From the NCBI GenBank assembly GCA_035530275.1, contig DATKVC010000019.1, positions 62,001 to 126,000 of the forward strand: a stretch of 64,000 bases of DNA, in the 5' to 3' direction. How positions within the stretch are numbered: position 1 is the first letter of the stretch; every line of letters begins with the position of its first letter. A model generated the notes under the pieces. It made no database searches. It saw only the letters and a program-made list of their open reading frames with translations, and had not been told where the DNA came from. This DNA comes from CAIJMU01 sp035530275 (lineage in GTDB: Bacteria; Spirochaetota; Spirochaetia; Treponematales; Rectinemataceae). Below, piece by piece: positions 9,601-15,252 of this stretch. The position numbers and the translations under genes are program-made.

Positions 9601-9722
9601 GCTGGAAGGGCGATATCCCACGCGAGCGACAGGTGCAAAATGCCATTTTCCCCATCCTCGACGGCGACCGCGAAGCGACCCAAGCGCTTTTCGAAATCAT
9701 CAAGAACCAACCGGGCTACTGA
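6627..9722 (+). CDS. hsdR: Type I restriction endonuclease subunit HsdR
   Basis: The 1031-residue restriction and translocation subunit. An N-terminal PD-(D/E)xK nuclease is visible as RPDIVLYLNG...ALELKRS (about residues 138-156). The SF2 translocase follows: motif I HTQGSGKS (about 284-291), motif II DECH (about 387), motif III FTGTP, and motif VI AICRTNR. The long helical C-terminus docks to the methylase. ATG 6627 is preferred because GGAG lies 6 bp upstream; ATG 6615 has no ribosome-binding site. The order hsdM-hsdS-hsdR is interrupted by three accessory genes, but the frames are intact, so the enzyme is probably functional. Confidence 0.96.
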   Translation: MPETPRSERATQNRVIALFTDPSRSDFLGYRYLGDWSKREDNQPIETALLRDNLVSRGYSVAHISQALRRLESAVDSTGNTLYQVNLRTYQLLRYGVPVQVEAGKAHETVHLVDWVHPEKNDFALAEEVTLRGGYERRPDIVLYLNGMAVAALELKRSSVEVADGVRQLITNQEEIFNMGFFSAMQLLLAGSDSQGLRYGTTGTPEQFFVEWKEEGDSSVPPEPGALLDRPLVQLCDKGRLLELIRDFMIFDAGRKKLPRPHQFFGVKAAQERLAKREGGVIWHTQGSGKSILMVLLAKWLLEHESEARVLVVTDRDELDKQIEGVMKSSGVIGPESPSPRITSRAELVEKLKSAAPRLLCALVHKFDPSDLQGPPPPVRGSFYVFVDECHRTQGGEMNKQMKRWLKDAIFIGFTGTPLLRKDKPMTRDVFGTNIHTYKFPEAVADGVILDLKYEARDVPQRLGSPQAIDAWFQLKTKGLNNFQRAVLRKRWATMEELMSSAERKQRIIADIIEDFGLKPRLNSDRGTAILVASSIYDACHYFRLLQNTTFGQYCGIITSYEPNHNAISRKPANSDERYKFDTYTKLVLKPNQGTKQYEDEAKRRFIEEPANLKLLIVVSKLLTGFDAPSCTYIYLDSELRDHNLFQAICRTNRLDGDDKDYGHIVDFKELFGDVEKAIAVYSSDELDCDEEGSGDDNVYLKDWLAEGRKKLDQAREALHYLCDPVPPPRKMEQFLRYFCGDIANPNALSETEALRISLYKAVAVFVRAFADLANDLTEADYSESEAEAIHKDVEFYGDIRAAIKRHSGEELDIKPFEADMRHLLNTYIQADPATNLGELGELSLTDLIIKTGIHDAIAKGMNQKGKLSRNAVAEGIINNVRKTIIRDQLTDPRFYEHMSKLLDDLIQQSRADAAAYEEFLRKTEALVRRLAEKQPDPGTPDSLAGKREATVIYNNLGSIPSSTFEYPSDDELRAKLALRLDWAVRENAPAGWKGDIPRERQVQNAIFPILDGDREATQALFEIIKNQPGY

Positions 9723-10438
9723 TGGATGAGACCATAGAGCTCGGTGATATCGTCATTCGCGTCACGCGCAAGGACATCAAGCATGTCCACCTTTCGGTCT
9801 ATCCGCCGAATGGGCGCGTGACCTTGGTGGCGCCCAAAGGAACGCGTTTGGATGTGGCCCGCGCCTACGCGGCGACCAGACTCGGCTGGATTCGCAGCCA
9901 GCAGGCAAAGCTGCGCGCCCAGGCCCGCGAAACACCACGCCAGTTCATCGAGCGCGAAAGCCATTATCTTTGGGGGCGCCGCTACCTGATGTCCGTCGTC
10001 GAGAAGGACGAGAAGCCTTCAATTGCGCTGGACCATCGCCGCATCGTTCTCAGCCTTCGGCCGAACAGCACTGAGGCGAAGCGCGAAGAAATAATCCACG
10101 ACTGGCACAAGGCCCTGATGCACGAAGTTCTGCCCGATCTCATCAAGAAGTGGGAAAGAAGGCTGGGCGTAAAAGTATCGGGCTACTTTCTTCAGCGTAT
10201 GAAGACGAAGTGGGGCGGCTGCAACCACCGAGACGGAAACATTCGCCTCAATACCGAGCTTGTGAAGAAGCCGAGGGATCTCCTCGAGTATGTCCTCGTT
10301 CACGAGATGGTCCACCTCATCGAACCTACGCACAGCGGCCGCTTCGAGGAGCTCATGAACAAGCATTATCCGGGCTGGCGCGAAGCCCGCGCCGAACTCA
10401 ACGAGCTACCACTTGGGGCGGAGACGTGGAAGGAATAG
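9722..10438 (+). CDS. YgjP/DUF45 family (SprT-like) zinc metallopeptidase
   Basis: A 238-residue M48-like metallopeptidase of the DUF45/YgjP family. The zinc motif HEMVHLIEPTHSGRF gives HExxH plus the downstream His used in this family, preceded by the usual KWGGC motif (here MKTKWGGCNHRDG). The ATG shares its first base with the hsdR stop (TGATG), so it is translationally coupled to hsdR. Genes of this family are frequent companions of type I restriction operons. Its substrate is unknown; turnover of HsdR or of a phage protein is possible but only a guess. Confidence 0.88.
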   Translation: MDETIELGDIVIRVTRKDIKHVHLSVYPPNGRVTLVAPKGTRLDVARAYAATRLGWIRSQQAKLRAQARETPRQFIERESHYLWGRRYLMSVVEKDEKPSIALDHRRIVLSLRPNSTEAKREEIIHDWHKALMHEVLPDLIKKWERRLGVKVSGYFLQRMKTKWGGCNHRDGNIRLNTELVKKPRDLLEYVLVHEMVHLIEPTHSGRFEELMNKHYPGWREARAELNELPLGAETWKE

Positions 10439-10782
10439 CGATGCGCATGGTCCAAGTCCTCCTAAAAGTCGCACTCCGAGTCCACTGCTAGTTCTCCAAC
10501 GGCCGCGTCAAACTCAACGACGCGCGGCCCAGCCCGCGGCCTAGACCCGAAGTGTCGCTCTCGCCATCGCCGGGTCTCCCATCGCCAGAGATACGACGCG
10601 CCATGAGCATCCGTCAGCCCTACGTCGCCTGATACGAAATGGACTGTTTCGCCTATTCCCTCGAAAGGCCGCTTCGGCTCGAGGGTTTTCTCAAGCCTAT
10701 AAACCAACCGCAACCGAGGTTTTGTCTGCCTCGATTTGCCTAGCTTCCCCGAAGAGGGTACCTCCGAGGTAGGGGGGGGTAC
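10439..10782. other. Non-coding stretch with no recognisable gene
   Basis: No frame here resembles a known protein on either strand. Minus-strand frames that run out of the neighbouring 21-bp array continue into it, but their sequence has no familiar domain. The last 42 bp (10741-10782) hold two poorer 21-bp units, both ending in GGTAC, that appear to lead into the array. Confidence 0.6.
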
Positions 10783-11013
10783 CTCGAAGATCCGACGCCG
10801 CATCTTTTTGTATCGGCGTCGAACCTTTGACATCCGGTGCCGATAGTTTTTGCATCGACACCGAGTGTTGGACATCCGGCGCCGCATGTTTGACATCCGA
10901 CATCGATACTTTTTGCATCGCCGCCGAGTGTTGGACATCCGGCGTCGCATCTTTTGGCCTCGGCGCCGAGTATTAAAGATGCGGCGGCGAGTATTCGGGC
11001 AACGACGCCGGCG
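10783..11013. repeat. Degenerate 21-bp tandem array, 11 units, with 63-bp higher order
   Basis: Eleven consecutive 21-bp units without spacers. A typical unit is GTTGGACATCCGGCGCCGCA plus T (10867-10887), and most carry a core close to CATCCGGCGCCG. The ends cycle ...ATA, ...AGT, ...CAT, so units 3-5 (10825-10887) and 6-8 (10888-10950) form two copies of a 63-bp block. The unit length equals two helical turns and seven codons. On the minus strand one frame reads as regular heptads such as DVKHAAP and DVQHSVS, another as MRRRMSN. No coding start with a ribosome-binding site supports either as a real protein. Confidence 0.85.
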
Positions 11014-11056
11014 CGAGGCGCATCGCGGTGCTGCTTGCTCAGGGGCTCGGGCCTGT

Positions 11057-11085
11057 TTGATTTGGTACGGCCTATGGACTAAGTT
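11057..11085 (+). promoter_or_regulatory. Predicted sigma70-type promoter for the antitoxin gene
   Basis: TTGATT, a 17-bp spacer, then TAAGTT. The -10 box ends 6 bp before the ATG at 11092, so the transcript would be leaderless or nearly so. No Shine-Dalgarno sequence is present between. Confidence 0.45.
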
Positions 11086-11091
11086 GGCAGC

Positions 11092-11316
11092 ATGACCGTG
11101 GTCAACGTTCAAGACGCGAAGACGAACTTCTCGAAATTGCTGGACAGGGCTCACGCCGGCGAAGAAATCATCCTCGCCAAGGCTGGCAAGCCCTTCGCCC
11201 GTCTCGTCCCCCTCGAGGAAGCCCGAGAACGAGTGCCCGGGCGATATGCCGAAACGACCCCCGACAGCTTTTTCGACGATCTTCCTGAAGAGGAGCTCCG
11301 AGGATGGGAGGGATGA
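11092..11316 (+). CDS. Phd/YefM-family antitoxin
   Basis: A 74-residue antitoxin. The N-terminal half, with NVQDAKTNFSKLLDRA and GEEIILAKAGKPFARLVPL, is the standard Phd/YefM DNA-binding fold. The acidic C-terminal tail (SFFDDLPEEEL) would have wrapped around the toxin. The stop codon overlaps the start of the toxin frame (ATGA at 11313-11316), the usual coupling in such loci. The toxin gene itself is broken, so this antitoxin no longer has a working local partner. It may persist as an autorepressor or protect against a related toxin elsewhere. Confidence 0.9.
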   Translation: MTVVNVQDAKTNFSKLLDRAHAGEEIILAKAGKPFARLVPLEEARERVPGRYAETTPDSFFDDLPEEELRGWEG

Positions 11317-11473
11317 AGCTCCTTCTCGATACCCATGTTCTTTTTGGTGGTGGGGTGAGGCCCAGCGACAATCGCCTCGGATGCTCGCCGCCCAATCCCT
11401 CGTCGAGGGACTTCCCCTCGCGAGCGTCGATAAGGCGCTCTCGGCGCTTGGGGTGGAGCTTCTCTGGGAGTGA
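11313..11473 (+). pseudogene. PIN-domain toxin (VapC-like), frameshifted and internally deleted
   Basis: The frame opens with MKLLLDTHVLF, the classic start of a PIN ribonuclease with its first catalytic Asp. It then shifts by one base in a T-run (11341-11345); one extra T would restore WWWGEAQRQSPR. The next residues, MLAAQSLVEGLPLASVDKA, belong to the end of a PIN domain, so roughly 70 central residues are missing. The missing part includes the middle acidic residue of the active site. The remnant is about 54 residues against about 125 for the family. It cannot make a toxin. Confidence 0.85.
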
Positions 11474-11560
11474 CATGCTTCCTTCCTCATTCAAGAAACT
11501 GCGCTATTCTCGCGACCGCGAGAGCGGCGTAGCCGACTCGATCTTTCAGGGAGCACGCGA

Positions 11561-12355
11561 ATGATCTTCAAATTCGAGCATCACGAGGCGAGCCTGAAAA
11601 GGGCCGTCGAGCATTTCGCGAAAGACGGCGAAGTCCTCGCTCTGATCCTCGGCGGCTCGATCGCCCACGGCTACGCGACGAGTTCCTCCGACATCGACCT
11701 CATGATCCTCGTCTCCGCGGGCGATTACAAAACCCGCGAGATCGAGGGCCGGCTGTTGTTCTACGACGAGGGGCTCTGCGACTACCCCGGAGGTTATATC
11801 GATGGGAAGTACATCGATCGCGGGTATCTCGAACTGGTCGGCGAGAGAGGCAACGAGTCGACGCGCTATGCCTTCAAGGACGCCGAAATCGTCCACGGCG
11901 GCAGCCCCGAGCTGGAGGCCCTGGTGAAGAGTGCCGCCGTCTTCGACAGGGCGACCAAGACGGAAAGGGGTCGGCGCTTCTACGCCCACATGCATGCCTG
12001 GAAGTGGTATTTCAACGAGGCGATCAGGCAGGGGAACGAGCTCCTCCGGATGACCGCCCTCTCCAACTTCATCCTCTATGCCTGCCGATCGGTCCTCAAT
12101 CACAACGAGATGCTCTACCCCTACCACAAATGGCTTTTGGCCGAGGTCGGGCGGGCGAGGGAAAAGCCGGAAGGCTTCCTGACGAAGGTATCCGACCTGG
12201 TGCGGGAGGGGGATGCCGAGGGGGTCGAGGAACTCGCCAAGGAGATCAAAGCCATGAAGGATTGGGGCCTCGGCGATTGGGATTGGCCGCACTACTTCGT
12301 GGAAGACGTCGAAAAGTCCTGGATGAGACAAGAGCCCTATATTGCAGATCTCTAA
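11561..12355 (+). CDS. Pol beta-like nucleotidyltransferase
   Basis: A 264-residue protein with a minimal nucleotidyltransferase core: LILGGSIAHGYATSSSDIDLM (about residues 28-48) contains the GS turn and the DxD metal-binding pair. A helical C-terminal part (about 120-260) rich in aromatic residues follows. This layout is like aminoglycoside or other small-molecule nucleotidyltransferases, but the substrate is not readable. A GGGAG sequence precedes the ATG. It is a single gene between a dead toxin-antitoxin locus and a convergent AraC gene. A toxin-type nucleotidyltransferase is another option, but no antitoxin-like neighbour is seen. Confidence 0.75.
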   Translation: MIFKFEHHEASLKRAVEHFAKDGEVLALILGGSIAHGYATSSSDIDLMILVSAGDYKTREIEGRLLFYDEGLCDYPGGYIDGKYIDRGYLELVGERGNESTRYAFKDAEIVHGGSPELEALVKSAAVFDRATKTERGRRFYAHMHAWKWYFNEAIRQGNELLRMTALSNFILYACRSVLNHNEMLYPYHKWLLAEVGRAREKPEGFLTKVSDLVREGDAEGVEELAKEIKAMKDWGLGDWDWPHYFVEDVEKSWMRQEPYIADL

Positions 12356-12378
12356 GAACTCCTAGCCAAACACTCACG

Positions 12379-13335
12379 CTACTCCGCGCTCCCCATGCCG
12401 ACCTTCTCGCGGAGGCTGGCGATATCCTTACTCGGCGCCTTGCCGAAGAAGCGGCCGTACTCCCTGCTGAATTGGGAGGCGCTCGCGTAGCCGACGAGCT
12501 GGCCGGCGGTGCTCGCGTCCAGCATTTTGGAGAGCATGAGGTTTCTCGCCTCCTGGAGGCGGAGGGCCTTCTGGTACTGGAGGGGGCTCATCGAGGTGAC
12601 GGACCTGAAGTGCTGGTGAAAGGAGGAGGGGCTCATGTGGGCGAGCTCGGCGAGTTCCTCGACCCGCATCGGGCGCGAGAAGTTGGAGCGGAGCCAGGAG
12701 ACGGCCTTTTCGACGCCGTAGAGGCCCGTGTCCACGAGGCCGATCTGGGCGATGCGCGCGCCCACGGGGCTGCGCAGGAGGCGGATGAGGATCTCGTCGA
12801 CGGCGAGGGGCGCGAGGAGTTCGAGCTCGTCGGGCTGGGCCATGAGTTCGACGAGGCGGAGCGTCGCATTAATGATGCGCGGATCGGCCGGGGCGACGCA
12901 GACGGCGCCGCTGTCCTGCGCCTTGGGCAGGCCATGGGGAAAGACCTTGAGGACGAGGGGCGCGAGCATCTGGGGATCGAGATCGAGTCGTAAGCAGAGG
13001 AAGGGTTCGGCGAGGCTGGCTCGGGTCACCCGCGAGGCGACGGGGAGGTCGACGGAAAAGGCTATCATGCGGGCGGCGTCGTACTCGAAGAGGTCCTGGC
13101 CGAGCATTACGCTCTTCGCCCCCTGGGCCACGATGCAGAGGGCCGAGCGCTGGATCCCGTGCACCAATTCGGGGCTCGTATGGGATCGCCGGATGGCGTG
13201 TACGCCTTTTCGCTTGAGTTCGAAGCTGCCTTCGTGGGGGGTGAAGGCCCCTATCAGTTTGGAAAGGCGGGCGAGGTCCGACGCGCCGCCTTCGGGCTTT
13301 CCCGCATCGCGCGGCGCCTCACTGGAAATCTTCAC
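12379..13335 (-). CDS. AraC-family transcriptional regulator (YqhC-like)
   Basis: A 318-residue regulator. The N-terminal half is an AraC_N cupin-like domain (for example ALCIVAQGAKSVMLG). The C-terminal half has two HTH units, RVEELAELAHMSPSSFHQHF and the second around STAGQLVGYASASQFSREYGRFFG. It lies 78 bp downstream of an aldo/keto reductase gene on the same strand. In enterobacteria the related YqhC senses aldehydes and controls the reductases YqhD and DkgA, so control of the neighbouring reductase is a reasonable inference. Confidence 0.9.
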   Translation of the reverse strand: MKISSEAPRDAGKPEGGASDLARLSKLIGAFTPHEGSFELKRKGVHAIRRSHTSPELVHGIQRSALCIVAQGAKSVMLGQDLFEYDAARMIAFSVDLPVASRVTRASLAEPFLCLRLDLDPQMLAPLVLKVFPHGLPKAQDSGAVCVAPADPRIINATLRLVELMAQPDELELLAPLAVDEILIRLLRSPVGARIAQIGLVDTGLYGVEKAVSWLRSNFSRPMRVEELAELAHMSPSSFHQHFRSVTSMSPLQYQKALRLQEARNLMLSKMLDASTAGQLVGYASASQFSREYGRFFGKAPSKDIASLREKVGMGSAE

Positions 13336-13413
13336 GGATGTCCACCTCCCTCATAATTATACCGAAGAGTCGGAGGGACGCGAAGGGAGGGGTGAGGCGA
13401 TGAGAGTCTTCAC

Positions 13414-14409
13414 TCAGAGCCCCGTCATCTTGAGGGCGGCCTCGGGGAGGCGATCTCCCGCAAGGGGGATCTTCGAGGCGGCCTCCTCCATCTCCCGAAT
13501 TTCCTCGGCGCCGAGTGCGACTTCGAGGGCTCCGAGGTTTTCCACGAGTCGATGCAGCTTCGTCGTGCCCGGGATTGGAGCGATCCAGGCCTTCTTCGCG
13601 AGGAGCCAGGCGAGGGCGATCTGTGCGGCGCTCGCGCCCTTGCGCGCGGCAACCTCTCGCAGGAGGTCGACCAGGGCCATGTTGGCCTTCAGTGCCTCAG
13701 GAGCGAATCGGGGAACCATTCCGCGGAAGTCAGTGCCGCCGAAGCTCGTGTTCGCGTCGATGGTGCCGGTGAGGAAGCCCGCGCCCAGGGGGCTGAAGGG
13801 CACGAAGCCGATGCCGAGCTCTTCCAAGGTCGGAAGGATTTCCTCCTCGGGCTTCCGCCACCAGAGTGAGTACTCGCTCTGGACGGCCGTGAGGGGCTGG
13901 ACCTTGTGGGCGCGGCGAATCGTGTTCGCCCCGGCCTCCGACATGCCGAAATGCCTGACCTTCCCCTCCTCGATCAGCATCTTGACGGCGCCCGCGACCT
14001 CCTCGATGGGCACGGTCGGGTCGACGCGATGCTGGTAGAGGAGGTCGATGGCATCGACGCCGAGGCGCTTCAGCGAGGCCTCGGCGGCCGCCTTGATGTG
14101 CTCGGGGCGGCTGTTCACACCTGCCCGCCTTTGGCCCGTAACCGGGTCGATGTCGAAGCCGAACTTGGTAGCTATGACGACTTTGTTCTTGAAGGGCGCG
14201 AGGGCTTCGCCGACGAGGATCTCGTTGGCGAAGGGCCCATACGCTTCGGCCGTGTCGAAGAAGGTCAGGCCCCTTTCGACGGCCCCGCGAATGAGGGCCA
14301 GCATCTCCTTCTTGTCCCCGGCCGGTCCGTAGGCGGAGCTCATGCCCATGCATCCCAGCCCCAGGGCCGATACCTCGAGGCCGCTCCTTCCCAATTTTCT
14401 TTTCTCCAT
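13414..14409 (-). CDS. Aldo/keto reductase
   Basis: A 331-residue NADPH-dependent reductase of the AKR family that includes YajO/YakC-like enzymes. It begins MEKRKLGRSGLEVSALGLGC and shows the catalytic Asp/Tyr in FFDTAEAYGP, Lys in VIATKFGF and His in YQHRVDP. Toward the C-terminus PIPGTTK marks the cofactor site. A strong GGAGGAAG precedes the start. It probably reduces aldehydes or ketones; the precise substrate is unknown. The downstream AraC gene is the probable regulator. Confidence 0.93.
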   Translation of the reverse strand: MEKRKLGRSGLEVSALGLGCMGMSSAYGPAGDKKEMLALIRGAVERGLTFFDTAEAYGPFANEILVGEALAPFKNKVVIATKFGFDIDPVTGQRRAGVNSRPEHIKAAAEASLKRLGVDAIDLLYQHRVDPTVPIEEVAGAVKMLIEEGKVRHFGMSEAGANTIRRAHKVQPLTAVQSEYSLWWRKPEEEILPTLEELGIGFVPFSPLGAGFLTGTIDANTSFGGTDFRGMVPRFAPEALKANMALVDLLREVAARKGASAAQIALAWLLAKKAWIAPIPGTTKLHRLVENLGALEVALGAEEIREMEEAASKIPLAGDRLPEAALKMTGL

Positions 14410-14561
14410 CGCGCTTCCTCCGGGCTTCGATTCGACTCCAATGGCAAGTCGTCGCGATAGAACATAGCGAGGAGGAAGTCGCGAGGGTTGCCGGATACTA
14501 CGAATCTCTTGCCTGATCCGACGGATTCACGGGGCCGCAGAGATAGTGAGGTATTGTTGCC

Positions 14562-14894
14562 CTATATCTGCACGAGCTGTTCCGCAACGAGTCCGAGGGC
14601 CTCTGCCAGCCTGCGGCGGCTCGTAGGACGTAGCTTTTCCGAGGACTCAAGCTGGGAATACGCCGCCTGGGTGATATCCATGCGGGCCGCGACCTCGGAT
14701 TGAGTGAGGCCGAGATGTTCACGCCAGGCACGAGCCGCAGTCTTTCCATCGATCATCTTGCCAACGACCTCATGAGGGATGCTAGGCTTGGCGCCGGAGC
14801 CGGCAAGTTGCTCGTACTCGGCGTAAGGCAGGACCGCGAAGGCTGGGCTCCCATCTGCGGCACGGATGATCTGAACGTCAATAGGTGCGCTCAT
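14562..14894 (-). CDS. XRE-type HTH antitoxin
   Basis: A 110-residue protein. Its N-terminal part (MSAPIDVQIIRAADGSPAFA) is typical of RelB/HigA-like antitoxins. The C-terminal part is an XRE helix-turn-helix, LTQSEVAARMDITQAAYSQL (about residues 62-81). The start lies within the end of a RelE-type toxin frame (17 bp overlap), the toxin-first order common for RelE/HTH pairs. That toxin frame is broken, so this is an orphan antitoxin and a probable DNA-binding repressor of its own locus. Confidence 0.88.
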   Translation of the reverse strand: MSAPIDVQIIRAADGSPAFAVLPYAEYEQLAGSGAKPSIPHEVVGKMIDGKTAARAWREHLGLTQSEVAARMDITQAAYSQLESSEKLRPTSRRRLAEALGLVAEQLVQI

Positions 14895-15021
14895 CGCGTT
14901 TCTTCACCTCCTCTCTATGCACGATTTTTGGACCATCGTCGAAGTCGAAAAATACGCGATCGCGGGCCGGAATCCTCACGAGCTGACGAACGGCGCGAGG
15001 CGACTAGCCGATCCCGTGCAT
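14878..15021 (-). pseudogene. RelE/ParE-type toxin, internally deleted with a stop codon
   Basis: Too short for a normal gene call. On the minus strand the frame reads SPRAVRQLVRIPARDR, the N-terminal helix region of RelE toxins. It is joined directly to VFFDFDDGPKIVH and KKRDERTY-stop, which is the C-terminal strand region. About 35-40 central residues are missing, and a TAG stop (14004 positions in from nothing else; located at 15004-15006) interrupts the sequence five codons after the putative ATG. The stop codon lies inside the antitoxin gene, keeping the original coupling. The toxin is inactive. Confidence 0.78.
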
Positions 15022-15043
15022 ATGATAAATATAAGACAATAAT

Positions 15044-15069
15044 AAGTTTTCGCCAAGAGTGGAAAACTT
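15044..15069. promoter_or_regulatory. Inverted repeat upstream of the glycyl radical operon
   Basis: AAGTTTTC (15044-15051) and GAAAACTT (15062-15069) form a perfect 8-bp dyad with a 10-bp centre, inside an AT-rich patch of an otherwise GC-rich region. It lies about 185 bp before the glycyl radical enzyme start. It could be an operator or a small hairpin; there is no T-tract on either side. Confidence 0.5.
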
Positions 15070-15252
15070 GCCATGATTCGATCCCGGTAGGATTCGCCGC
15101 GCCCAAGGCTGACCAAAACCCTCGGTCTTCGATTTCCGAAGAACCTACGAAGATCACTATTTCCTTGTCCGCTTCTTTCATTGACGCCTCCCGAAACTTG
15201 GCTCAGACTCGCCTGCGAGCCTCTGGGACGAAGGGTCCTCAAAGGAGCGACG

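Noticed and set aside
10783..11013. CRISPR array
   Set aside because: The 21-bp units are contiguous and degenerate, with no unique spacers between them and no cas genes nearby.
10462..11490. A 342-codon minus-strand frame through the repeat array
   Set aside because: It is produced by the repeat and runs antisense to the intact antitoxin gene; it has no recognisable domain or ribosome-binding site.
12728..14038. A 436-codon plus-strand frame opposite the AraC and reductase genes
   Set aside because: It is a shadow of two clear genes; the composition is Arg/Ser/Pro-rich without any domain.
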